Assembly: GCA_002633005.1 (NCBI GenBank)
Contig: NMRA01000438.1
Span: forward strand, 193,576-257,575
Reading direction: 5' to 3'
Length of the DNA stretch: 64,000 nucleotides
From: Phoronis australis
Taxonomy: Eukaryota; Phoronida; Phoronidae
Under the pieces are notes generated by a model, which did not search any database, was not told the origin of the DNA, and saw only the letters and a program-made list of their open reading frames with translations. The position numbers and the translations under genes were made by a program. Shown here in pieces: positions 43,201 to 55,200 of this stretch (the first letter of the stretch is position 1; every line of letters begins with the position of its first letter).

Positions 43201-46200
43201 CTCAATATGAAATATTCGGCTTGCATTGCCGATGCTCAAAAACCGTTCTCCGCAAGTGACGGAATCTTTTCAAAACTGCGCTATCCCACTTGAAATATCG
43301 GGCTGCGTTGCGAAGAGTCTTCCTGGTGACAAATATGGGCTTTTCAATGAGTGGGTCTGGTTTGCGTTGTTGACGCACATGAAACGTTAGACAACCGATT
43401 CTCTTTTGTAAAAATGCGTTTTCTCAATAACAAAAATGTCGAGTTTGCGCTGTGAACGCATGGTTTCCCAATAAAATGCTGGAATTGCGTATTCGGCGCA
43501 CAAAGAGGGTTCCCGACCATCAAAACATGCGCTTTCTCAATTTTAACGAATTTTGCATTAAACGTAACAGTAATGGATGTGGGAACGAGTTCAATGAAGA
43601 AAGTGACGAACAATGACAAGAACATAGCATATATTTATGTTTGTTAAACGTATCCATGCATTGTCTGCTGGTTACAAACCGAAACGCAAGTTAACTCTGA
43701 CACATTTATTTCCATATTAACTGAAAGCTCAGTTTCAACATGAAAACTTCGATTGAACAATTACCCAAAATAGATAACAAAGACAATCATGATAATAAAA
43801 CGAGTAGTTTCTCATCGACTTGTGATCCCCATTTGTCGTCCTGGTAGTCGTCTGAATTGTTGAAGAAGCGCTGTCGTTCTACATGTTTAGGCCTACTGCG
43901 GCAAACGATGGGAATGCGTCGACTAGTACAGTGCTGCGCGGCTGAAGACACGATTAACTAACATATTGTATATATAAGGGCGTTGTCTAGAAAGCAAATG
44001 CAATTTCAAATGCTACCAACATCAAATTCACCCAACCGTTTTTTTTTTAAAATTAAAACCTTTCTCATCCACAGCCTTTGAAACGCCCGATGTTAACTCA
44101 GTGATACACTGGCGCGTCTTCATGCAACTGAGGTGACCTAACACATCTGGGTTCGCTTACGTTTTTAACCACAGTGAAAACTCTGACTTGTGAAATCTTT
44201 TTGTGGATGAAATGAAACTGATAATCGTTAACATTTTCTGGTAATCTGCGTTTCTTCTGGTCGTCACAAGTTTAGCGCCGTCCACGGTCGTCACCAATTT
44301 CGCGCAGCTCAGTCTCCGTCAGTCACTACTAATTTACGCCGCCACCCCCCCCCTCGGCCTCCTGTTGCACACCAATGTCGATTTTGCGCCACTAATTCTA
44401 AGGGAGTCTACTAGGTGCAACCCCCTGCCAAGACCGTTGTTGCGCACGTTGATACAATAGGATACTGGGCAGATCACGACTGTTAGAAGAATCGACTAGT
44501 GACGACCTGAAAAGAAAAACGAAAGCACTCAATTTGGGACAGGTGAACTCATGAAGGACGTAAACCAGGCAATTCAAGTACCATTCTACTATTTATATAC
44601 TTAATTTTCTTTCTTAATGTATATTTAACCAATTACAATTCATCTATGTCGACCGTTTTCATTTCATTTCGTCATATATTTGCTACAGTTACGGAAAATA
44701 GTTCTTCCCACAGGTCTCTGCTGATGGACATTACACACTTCTGCTAACATTTAAAGTATGAACAGTCGCGAGTTTACTGAAGTCTCATTATAAGTACAGA
44801 AATGTTGTTGAAGAATAACAGTGACTATCTGAAGACAGGAATACATAACAAAATAAAATATGGAAACACCAAACAAAAATCAAAACAACACTTACCTGTT
44901 GCAATAACGCCTTAAATGCGAACGTACTGACCGACTTGCATGAACGGAATGTTAGTTGAACATGTTAGTAGAACAAAACTGTCTCAATGAAATTTTCATG
45001 GTTGACAGGTTTAAGAAGATCCACCGTAGATTTCCGTATATAAGTCCAGGAGAATATATGGCCAATTTGCGTATCTTAAATTTTTCCCTAAAATATACCT
45101 GGGATGCATATCTGAGAATAAAAATGCATGCTTGAAATCTAAAAATAATGCTATTCCCACTAGGATATAATTAGGGTGAGCTACAGTATTTATACTGTGT
45201 TCGTGTATTCGGCATTGCTGAGTATAGGCCCTGGTGTATTTTTACATAAGACGTTTGGTTTCCCCAACTTATATACGGAAATCGCTAGTAATACTTCCCA
45301 AAATTATTTACCCTTGCTGCAAGTAAGGCATCACCTCGGGTAAAAATAGAACAATAATAATTAGCAATGTAACAGTCAACACAATTAAACACACTTACAG
45401 CTGAAATGCCTCTAAAACTATATTAAGTAATACAAAAAACATGGTCTGTAGTTTAAGATCACGTTTCTTTTTTGTCTCAAAACTATCAACTGAAGGCGGT
45501 AACATAGACATGAAGACAAGGTCCTGTGGAAAGTAGATATGGAACTCCGGTCGGAAACACCTATCAGGTTCCAGGCCCGTTGCATCGGACTCCAGGTCCT
45601 GTATTCTTGTTAGCCTACCCCTAGGACCACAAGAAGCAACGACTACCAAATCTGATTCAACTGACTTGTCATTTTTCGAAATGATTGGTGGAGGATTTTC
45701 TTAGTCGCCGCAGACAGAGAGTGCCACAGGGTCCCGGTGTCCTTGTCGGGATTCATCTTAATCGCGGGACAACATGGAGTTCTGGGTGTTGTACCTCAGA
45801 CGGTACAGGGTGTGAATTAACAAGACCACAAGTACACAGACCAGTGGATGAGCAAGCAAAATTGGGTCGCCGCAAGTTAAATCTTTTTTAGGTTCACATC
45901 TGGTGTAAAGCTCGCAACGCTAGAACTTCGCTAAAAAGCAAGAATTCATGAAATTACGTGATGTATTGTGTTTTTTAATTGAAAGCGTGATTTTGGCTAG
46001 ATTTTAGTATTTCCCAAGACAGCTACTGAACTCTACCCTAGTCTGCGACCAGGGGCGCAAGGGTGAGAATCTCACGACCACGCTAGACTGAAGACGTCGA
46101 GACGTATGGTGAGGCATTGCAAACGAAGCACACGATCACACTATCTTCTTTAGCGAGATTATTGCATCTGCGATGCTTATCAGTGAGCAACAGACAATTT

Positions 46201-49200
46201 GTAAGGGTAGTGAAACGTGGTTACGTGGATGTACATTAGTTTTTGATATGTGTTATAGCACACCGGCACTTACACAGCATAGGACAATGTCTCTGTAACA
46301 ATTGCGTGTGCGCCGCGCCCCTTTCTGAATGCTGGGCCTTGCACTATGTTTGATTTTTAACCATCTTTTCTTTGGCTCCGTTTCATTCGGCTGCTGCTGT
46401 TCACTATCTACTCTACTTTGAACGCGCGATATCCTACGAACAGACTTAGCTGTGGCCTATTGTGAATGGGGGCCTAAACAAAAAATATTTCTCATCACGT
46501 CAAGAACAAAATCCCGGACACGTCGCGGGGAGATTTTAGCCACTAACAAGGGCATTTGCAAAGGCCAGGACGTTTAAAAAATAAAAACGTTTCGTGAACA
46601 CTCAAGTTGATGTCAGGTGTGCAAGTTCAATGTCACAGTCGGAAGTCGAACAACACGGTCTAATTAAACCAGAGCACAATTTACGCTACAACGAAAAACT
46701 GCAGCCTTCGGTGTATTTCCCATTTGTATTTTCATCAGAAATTTTCGTCATGTGTGACTCGGTGACTCTTTTCAAAGCTAAAGCGCCAAACACAAGCTAA
46801 ACGCAAGACAATGGAGTAACGGTCATGACATCGTCAAGACAAGGTAAAAATTACAAAGCCCGTTAGACCAATTCTCAGATTCAAGCCTTATAGAGTAGTA
46901 ATCATCCGTTGAACGCTTTAGTGACACGGGAGTTGCGTCGATCCCAAATTAGCGTTTCTAAAATTTTCCTTGTCCGAAAGTCGCGGGGCAAAAATCTGAC
47001 GTTTATGACATTGTCCGAAGTTCGAAGATCATTGAAAAACAGTTTTTGAACTTTGTACGAATTTCGTGGACTATGAAAAACTCATTTCGGAAATATTTAT
47101 TCTTGGTCGAAAATGGCGGGCCGTCCGAAAATCACGCGACTTTACCGTAATGTCCCATTAAGTTATCTGGTCTCTGTGCGCGACTGTGTCAATTTGTCAA
47201 ATAGTCACTCTACTTCATTTTTATATTTTTGTGTCAATAAACAAATTTTGGACAAAATTTTATTATGAATGAAGTTAAAGTATATTAGAAAAAGATTTTT
47301 TACTAAGCCAGATATGCTTTTATCTGCTAGCTTTGTATCTGCTAGCTATTATACTTAACCGGAACCCCAGCAGAGATTGTCCAGCTCCACGCAGCTGAAC
47401 ACTTGATGGCTGGGCCCCCGGGCCCAATGAGTGTCTGAAATTTGTCAAATCAAGAATTTGAAAACTGAATATCTGTGTCGTGATTCTGAAAGTTTTCCAT
47501 TGCTGACATTAAGCTAATAAACTACTGTTTAGTATTTGCTACAGTACTCCTCTTCAACGCCTAATTTTGACCACTTTGCGTTTTCGATTGTGAAACTTTT
47601 TGAAAATAAAATCTTAGACAAGATGATAGATTACTTAATTTGGTATGTAGTATTTCATAAGATTAACCCCTTGAGATAAGGTCTTTAATATATGTAGTGA
47701 AAGAAAAGCTCTTTACTGTCGCAAAAATTATTTTCTAATGGACTTCAGAAATTCTTTGATCCTTAATTTGTACAAAATTGGCAGCAGACTACGTAAAATC
47801 TCGCCAATTTTATATAGAGATTTATTTAAATATGAATAGAATTAGCCGTAGGCCCAAAGCATAACATGAAGAAGACAGAACAGACGCTTGAGAGCATGAC
47901 GGATGAATTTTAGAAGTAAGATATCCAGAGTTCTCATGAGAGATTCAAATTTAGACGTCGTGGGAGATTAATGATCACTTAAGGTAGGTGTATACACTGA
48001 TCAAATCTCCAGGTTCCTAACTAAAATGAGTAAAAAGGGAGTTTTAACTAGTTAGACATGACTCTGAAAGTGACAAAAATCAAAAAAAAAAGTTTTTTTT
48101 GTAGTTCGTTTTTTTAAAAAATCGTATTTTTTAATTTTCAAAAAATCCAATTTTGCCTCGATTTTTTTTTTCAAAATGCACAGGGATCATCATCAACTGT
48201 TTCCTTACGCAATATTCTACTTATCCATATCAAATATATGTACAAAATCATTATGATCTTGATTTTTTTTGCATTTTTTGTGTGTTAGTTGGGGCAAGCA
48301 CGTCACTTTTTGTCATTTGGTCACTTTCCGTCTAATAACTAAAAATCTGGTCCATTTATCAAAAAACCCTGGCACGCGATTTTACTTCAGTCCTAGAGGG
48401 TTTCAAATTTGCAACTTTCGTAAAAATTAACCCACGTGTTGTGGAAAAATAGGCCCGAGAATCTTGTCACTATCCTGAAATCACGAGCCGAGAAAAACGG
48501 CTTTGAAGTTAAGCGGTCATCGATTGCCACTTGAGATCAAATTTCGTTCAGAATGCGTGGTCATTATGTTCCAATTTTTGTTGAAGTACTAGAAATAAAG
48601 CTGATATTTACTTCATATTTAGAAAATGTGACATACCTGTTTGTTTACAGCATAATTTTAATCATTTTTTCGAACTTGTGATGCACGACAGACGACCAAA
48701 ACAAATATGGCTGTCACGTGGGCGGAGCTTAGCGTTGATCTATTGTCTGCTGTACTGGTGTGCCGACCACCATGTGTTGATTGTTTATACGATTCATCTG
48801 AACTCTCCACTCAGTTTGTAAAAGACTCTCTAACTATATTACACAGACCTATTTGTTAGTATTCCAATATTATCATCAACCAATATATGTGTTATATCAA
48901 ATCGCCGCGTTACTGCCTACATAACAATATTGGCGACGAGGATAAAGAACTACTTTCATAGTAATGGTTCAACATTTTTACGTGCCTGTACCGAATGGAC
49001 TTTGGGATAAGAAAATATCACTTTCTGCGCAAATAGCGCCGCTTGGGTGAGATTCTCAAGTTACTAAAGTTTCTTATATTGCTTTCCTCTAAAATCGTAT
49101 AATATCATGAGTTTTAATTCAGGGTTACGTTTGAATCTATGCACTAGAAATTTTTTTGTTATGTTGAACACTGGGTCATTTCTCTAATTCTTTGGGTTAC

Positions 49201-52200
49201 GGCCAGTGGCAAGTTAAAAATCCTCTGGGTTTGGCAGCCTAGTTTCTCCACGGTGCGTTCCCAGCACAGAAGCACGGTTTATCTGCGAAGACTCTACTCT
49301 GACGGCCTGTAGTTGTCCATGTGTCGCGCGCGCGGCTTGTCTTCACAGCGCGTGCATGCACTCTCACCGAATCGTGCAACACCACCCACGTCGACACTCA
49401 GCGTCCTCTCGCAAGACACCTGACCTTATATTACCGACTTCTCTTATACATGGACAATTTCTGCACGGACTCCTAATAAGCTGAGTGCAGTGATGGCTTC
49501 GGTAGGGCTTGGCGTACTCAACTTATTTTTTTTTGCAGATAGACAAACAGGCTCAGGCTCGGAACAGAAGCTAGTTCACCATTCCACTACCAACTTTCAC
49601 ATGGTCAAAAATAGAATTGTTTTATTCTTGGTCTTGCTACAACACCAATATCAGCTGGTGTCCTTGTATATAAGCTCCGCCCCAGTTGTCAATCACTGAG
49701 GTGGTGAGCACTCAAGCCATATGACTTACTGAGGCTTGGTCAAATATAGCTAAAAAAACAACTTTGGATTTTCAGAATGATTTTATTTTTCTTCAGTATA
49801 CTGTGCATCAAGAATTAAAGATTAGGATGACATAAAAATGTAAAAAACAGTCAAAATTAATTTTTTTGTGTATCCACCTACCTTAAGTACTAACCCTAAG
49901 ATCTTGGTAGCACTGCAAACTAACACAAGGTGGTATTCGTCCTCTGCACATCCCGAATTACGTAACTCACACAACCTATTCTCATAGGGAATATTTGTGT
50001 GGCGACCTCTTTCTACTAGTAACGAATGATTTGAACATCGCAATCGAGTCAGAGACGGGATAAACCCACATGGGAATTACTAACTATTTCTAGATAATTC
50101 TCAACACAATACATTGTTTTATACCTCACATAGTAAGGCAGTTTTGCGTTACATTCGATATCAGATTGAAAGCCTTGCAAATAACTGTCGTTGACACGTT
50201 GAGAAAAACTGTCAAGAAATACGTTTGATTTACCACACCCTGATTAATCCATATATCTGAAAATCCATACGCAGACGCAATTATATGAAGATCTTCCAAT
50301 CAGGTCTGACTGAAAAAGCCTATCATATGCAGCTTTTACCCCACGATTACCAGGCATCTCCAGTATTTTGAACTAGCATTTTATACAAGAAACAAAATAT
50401 TTAGTAAACAATGGGAATCTATCTCATTCTCCGATAGTTGCCGAGTTTGAGCAACAACTGCCTACTCCTAAAATGCGTTTACAAAAAGTACATTTTCCAA
50501 TTGTTCATATTCCTTAAAGCCCCATATCTCAGCGCCGTAACACAGAGAGGGGTAAACTGTTTTATTGAACAAGTGAAAGGCTATTGACGGGGGCAGATCA
50601 TGACATCTTCGCTTTAATTTACAAATTGTAGAGGCAGCTTTATTTGCTTGACTAGATAAGGCTTTAATGGCTTTGGTCCACGAAACTTTTGGGCGTAAAG
50701 TAGGACTTCCAAGGTCATTTGTAATGAATGAGATACCACATCGACCAAAGTTCCATATGATTGTAAAACCATTTCTCATATCGTCTAAGTGAACCGCCAT
50801 TTCTGAAAATGACCACTTTAGTTTTCTTCAAGTTTGCTTGCTTGCTCAATGATTTGCAAAATTCCGTCTGCCAAACAATTTAGCATATGTTGTAAGTTGA
50901 TGGCGGTCGGGGAACAATAACACCATTTTGGACACACTATATCAAACAAGTGAAATGTTATCGTATTTTCTCATTTTCACATAGATGATATGTGGCATCA
51001 AATTAATACTTTACCTCGTTCAAGTTCTGTTACCATGGAGATAGCTTTCTTTCCCCAATATTCCAGGTGTTAATATCAATAAAACAATTATTTATTAAAA
51101 CTTTTTGCTCTCAAACTTTGTTTTAAAATATAATTGAAAAATTAACTCTCATCATCCCAACCATCAAATGTTTCCTACACCAATGTCCAGAAACTACGCT
51201 CTTACCCATTCAAACGGGTCTAGATGTTTGTTTCGACAATCCACACCTTATGACATTCTACATTGAAGTAGGGGGGGGGGCTTAAATGCACAGTTATGTG
51301 AAAGAGTTATCGACTCAACAGGGGCAGATCTAGGATTTTTTAAAATGGGGAGTCGGATCAAAGTCAACAATTTGAAAACTCTAGCTTTGACATCACTGAA
51401 ATCGATGGAAAATGGGGATTCCGCCTGTGCTCAACTGTGTTGCTTAAATCTTTTGCATATTTTTTGATTCCTTACTCACAGTTTTTATAGTTTTCTATCA
51501 TTTAATCTTTATTATGAGCTCCTCTTTTGACTTTTGACGTTTTCTAATAACTTAACTGAAACCTGAGCCCTTAATCAGTCAAAATATTTAGGGACTTAGT
51601 CCTTAAATGAGGGGCGTTGTATGAAAAGGTACCTGCTTATTTTCAATAATATTGATAATTCAGTGTAGAAAGCACGCAAATACTTAAGAGCTTTAGGGAA
51701 CAGAGTGGAGTCGTTATTTGGGAGTCAGATTCACTGGACCCCCAGCACTGTGCTTGATGGTATCTGAAATGGGAAGCGAATTTGGGTGGGTTGTGGTGAA
51801 TGAAACTGGATTCAAGAGGGGTAGGGCGTTGAAAACCAGCAAGAGATGGAATTCCCGAGTCCATTAAATCTGTCTTGTATGCCCACATAAAACAGCCAAG
51901 ATGTCTATTGAATACTAAGTCCATTTAAGATAGTTTTTACGGATGCTTTGCAGCTCTCGTACACCATTCACATTCAACTATCAGCAGGTAGTTAAAGCAT
52001 ATTCAGCCTACATTGGCAGGTAAAAGTGGCCAACTTCAAAGTGAATATCATAAGGACGCCTTATTTCCTGACTTGATGTTTTAATAACCATGTCAAAACA
52101 AAAAATCTGAACAAGCAAGATCTTCGCTGAGTGCAACGGGGTTTCCAAGGTAATACAAATACTACTGAAGTACTGTATTCGCCGTAATAACCGCCCATGC

Positions 52201-55200
52201 CCCTATAAGCGCCCCCACGCGTTTTCAGACTTTGCTAGAATAAGCGCCCAGTCCATGAACTTGTACGTGCGAAAAATGCCGTACCTACAGTCCTAAAATT
52301 CTATAGTAACGTCATCAACTTATCAATAATATTTGACAGTCCTGAAAAAATCATTGTGCGCAGAATTTGTAGACCAGGAGCCTTGCCGCTATGTCGGTAT
52401 TTAGCTGTTGTTATACACTTCAAACTTCCGCCGTGCCTCAAAACGAACACAAAAGTTTTGCTGATCTTGTGAGGACCAATGGTCTGGCCTTTCAGAACAG
52501 ACTTAGTGTACTTGTCTACTGGATTGCATTGTAGATATTTCCCACTTTCAACAGGAATCCAAATTTTTTTGTACACGTGAAAACCGTGAATCAAAGACTA
52601 ATAAAAAGCTTGGCCAGTGTTAAAAGCACGTGGCCAGGAATCGCGCGCTACATACATGAACCTGTCATCAAAGACATTAGTCGGGAACTATCCATTCATG
52701 AAACGGGTAGCATAGCATCGATAAGAAATGAATATTGGCACTAATTTTCGACAATTTCTAATGCTATAAAAAATGTTTGAGTTATTTTTAAGATAAATTG
52801 TTTGAGTAACCATAATTGGTGTTTTTAAGCCAAATATGTGATAAAATGACAACTGACTATGAATGCTTACACACCCTTACAACGAAAAACATGTCTGGTT
52901 TAGGCTAACTGCTTGTGCAAATTTCTTTAGATACAATGCACATCTAGTAGCTCGTTATATTGCGTGGCTCTGGCCAAAAGACGGTCTCTGCTCTGGCAAA
53001 TGTCTGATGACACGCACGCACTCGCTTACTCAACGCAGACGAACTTCATAACAAACGTCACGTGACAACAACGTGTTTTTGTCCAGACATTTTTCTCATG
53101 TTGCCGATCATACATGTAGAAGGCACGATGTAGCACAGATTTGTACTTAAACCTGCTGTTAATCCCGACTCCACGGGAACTTAAAAATCTTAGGGGCGCT
53201 ACTTGGAGGATTTCAGGTAATTTGCTTGAGTCGAAACTGTATTTTTATTCAAGCATTCAAGTCGCAATATCGATGATTGCGAGGCAGTCAGTCGGCGAGT
53301 TTTCGCCCTGGGATTTCAGCACATTTTTCTTTAAAATGATGGTAACTTAGCAGCAAAGTTTGATAGCAATGCACCACGATTTTGTAGTTAGTATTTCATA
53401 GATTACAGATATGTCACAGAGCGTAAATGTGATGAATCTTTAGCTTCCAATTTCACCCGTTTCGGAGACCGGGTTTCAACGGCCATGGGTTATAAATAAG
53501 CGCCTCTCCTGAAACAAACTTTTCTAAGCGCCCCGGGCTGTTATTACGTGAATACGGTACCCATTGATGAAAAGCTTTTAAAAGAACGCTTCCTTCGACA
53601 TTAATCCTATGGAAAATTATCAAGCAGGTTACCAAATCATACAATTAGTATTTATTATGCACCGAAGTCCATACCATGATCATATAATATAGATTATTGA
53701 CCAATGACAGCCAGAATGTTGACTTTATGGGATCACAAGAAATTATTTAAATGAGTAACAGCGAGTAAATAAAAACAATGAATAAATAAGTAAATGATAA
53801 TAAATAAGGAATGAAGAATAGACAAGAACAAATATATGATAATATAACAATAATAAAATTAGTAAATAAGTATTAATTATAGTAAATACTAGTATCAAGA
53901 CTGCACAAAAAAAGAAAAAAAGTAAGCATATAATCAAAAACATTCAAACAATTTACGATAATTTTCTGTATAAGCGATCAAATGCAGGGAACAGTAAAGA
54001 CATTAAGTTCAAATTCAACCCACTCCATCACTTGTTGACTGGCAACTTCACGAAAAAACATCCTGTTTCAATGAGAACATCATCTATCTCACTTACTGGG
54101 AAAGCTTAAAACGCATAAATCTCCAATTTTCTATTAACTGTTGCTGTAGCTGCAGGCATTACAAAAAGTACGGTAACCATACAATTTTACCAACTTGAGC
54201 CATCATATCTTGCCATATTTGTTTATTGTACACACGCCCACTAGATGTCTCTACTGTCCATGAAACAACAATGGTTGCCAGTGGCCGTCCAATGGGATTT
54301 CGCTCGGTGGTTTTTCTCCTTCAGTGCTATTGCGCAAGTGCATTGAAAGATGATACCTTTCTGCCCGCTGCCCGAGTTGTGTTTAGACGACAGTCGACAC
54401 TGGAGCAACTGTCAGGGTGCAACTCACTCAATCTCTCAAACCGGTGTCAAAAATGGCGATCACAGTGTCAACTTGCTCCGTGCCAGTCATATGTTACAGA
54501 CACATACTTACTACTCAGATCAGCTGTTCGACGTTAGTTGCTCCGTGACACCTGCTGTCTCCCATGTAAATGTTGTCTCCCATGTAAATGTTGTCTCCCA
54601 TGTATGCTGTCTCCCATGTAAATTTTGTCTCCCATGTATGCTGTCTCCCATGTAAAAGTTGTCTCCCATGTATGCTATCTCCCATGTAAATGTTGTCTCC
54701 CATGTATGCTGTCTCCCATGTAAATGTTGTTTCCCATGTATGCTGTCTCCCATGTAAATGTTGTCTCCCATGTAAATGTTGTCTCCCATGTAAATATTGT
54801 CTCCCATATAAATGTTGTCTCCCATATAAATGTTGTCTCCCATGTAAATATTATTTCCCATGTAAATGTTGTCTCCCATGTAAATGTCTCCCATGTAAAT
54901 ATTGTCTCCCATGTAAATGTTGTCTCCCGTGTAAATGCGATTTGTGGCTACATTACTCTTTTTGCAATTTTTATCACAGAGTGAATTCAAGCCATTTGTC
55001 TATTACCGTGGCAACTAAAATGAATTCCATGATGATCACGAATTGCTTATCAAAGAGTAGATTGAAGGTACTGACAGAAAAAACTCGTTTGAAAAACGTG
55101 CTGTGTCAGACCTAAGGCGAGTTTGTCCGTGCTTTGAATGCCAATTCCAGTATGGATTCATTACCTTTGGCCTCGGGATGTCTTGAGACCTTCTCTTAAA

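Larger units (their letters stand above)
42846..47149. mobile_element. Candidate 4.3 kb DNA transposon with perfect 26-base terminal inverted repeats
   Basis: Bases 42846-42871 (starting TACGGTAAAGTCGCG and ending GATTTTCGGA) are the exact reverse complement of 47124-47149. The TA at each outer edge may be the target duplication, as for Tc1/mariner-type elements, leaving 24-base TIRs beginning CGGTAAAGTC. Just inside both ends GTCCGAA and CGAATTTCGTGG words recur. The interior has a degenerate tandem array (43110-43560), a nested MITE-like copy (45910-46039) and only short frames (67 to 93 codons) at 43344-43625, 45395-45649, 45685-45891 and 46594-46800. None shows a DDE or zinc-finger signature, so it looks non-autonomous or dead. 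Confidence 0.65.

Noticed and set aside
45395-45891. Transposase remnant inside the 4.3 kb element
   Set aside because: Frames on both strands are short and I could not see a DDE triad, zinc finger or other family signature.
53743-53943. Hydrophobic 66-codon minus frame that looks like a membrane peptide
   Set aside because: Low-complexity AT tract; composition alone gives Leu/Ile/Phe/Tyr.
54520-54990. 156-codon frame with MGDNIY repeats, and opposite-strand frames at 54350-55115
   Set aside because: Produced by the 18-base minisatellite period; no start context, domain or unique sequence.
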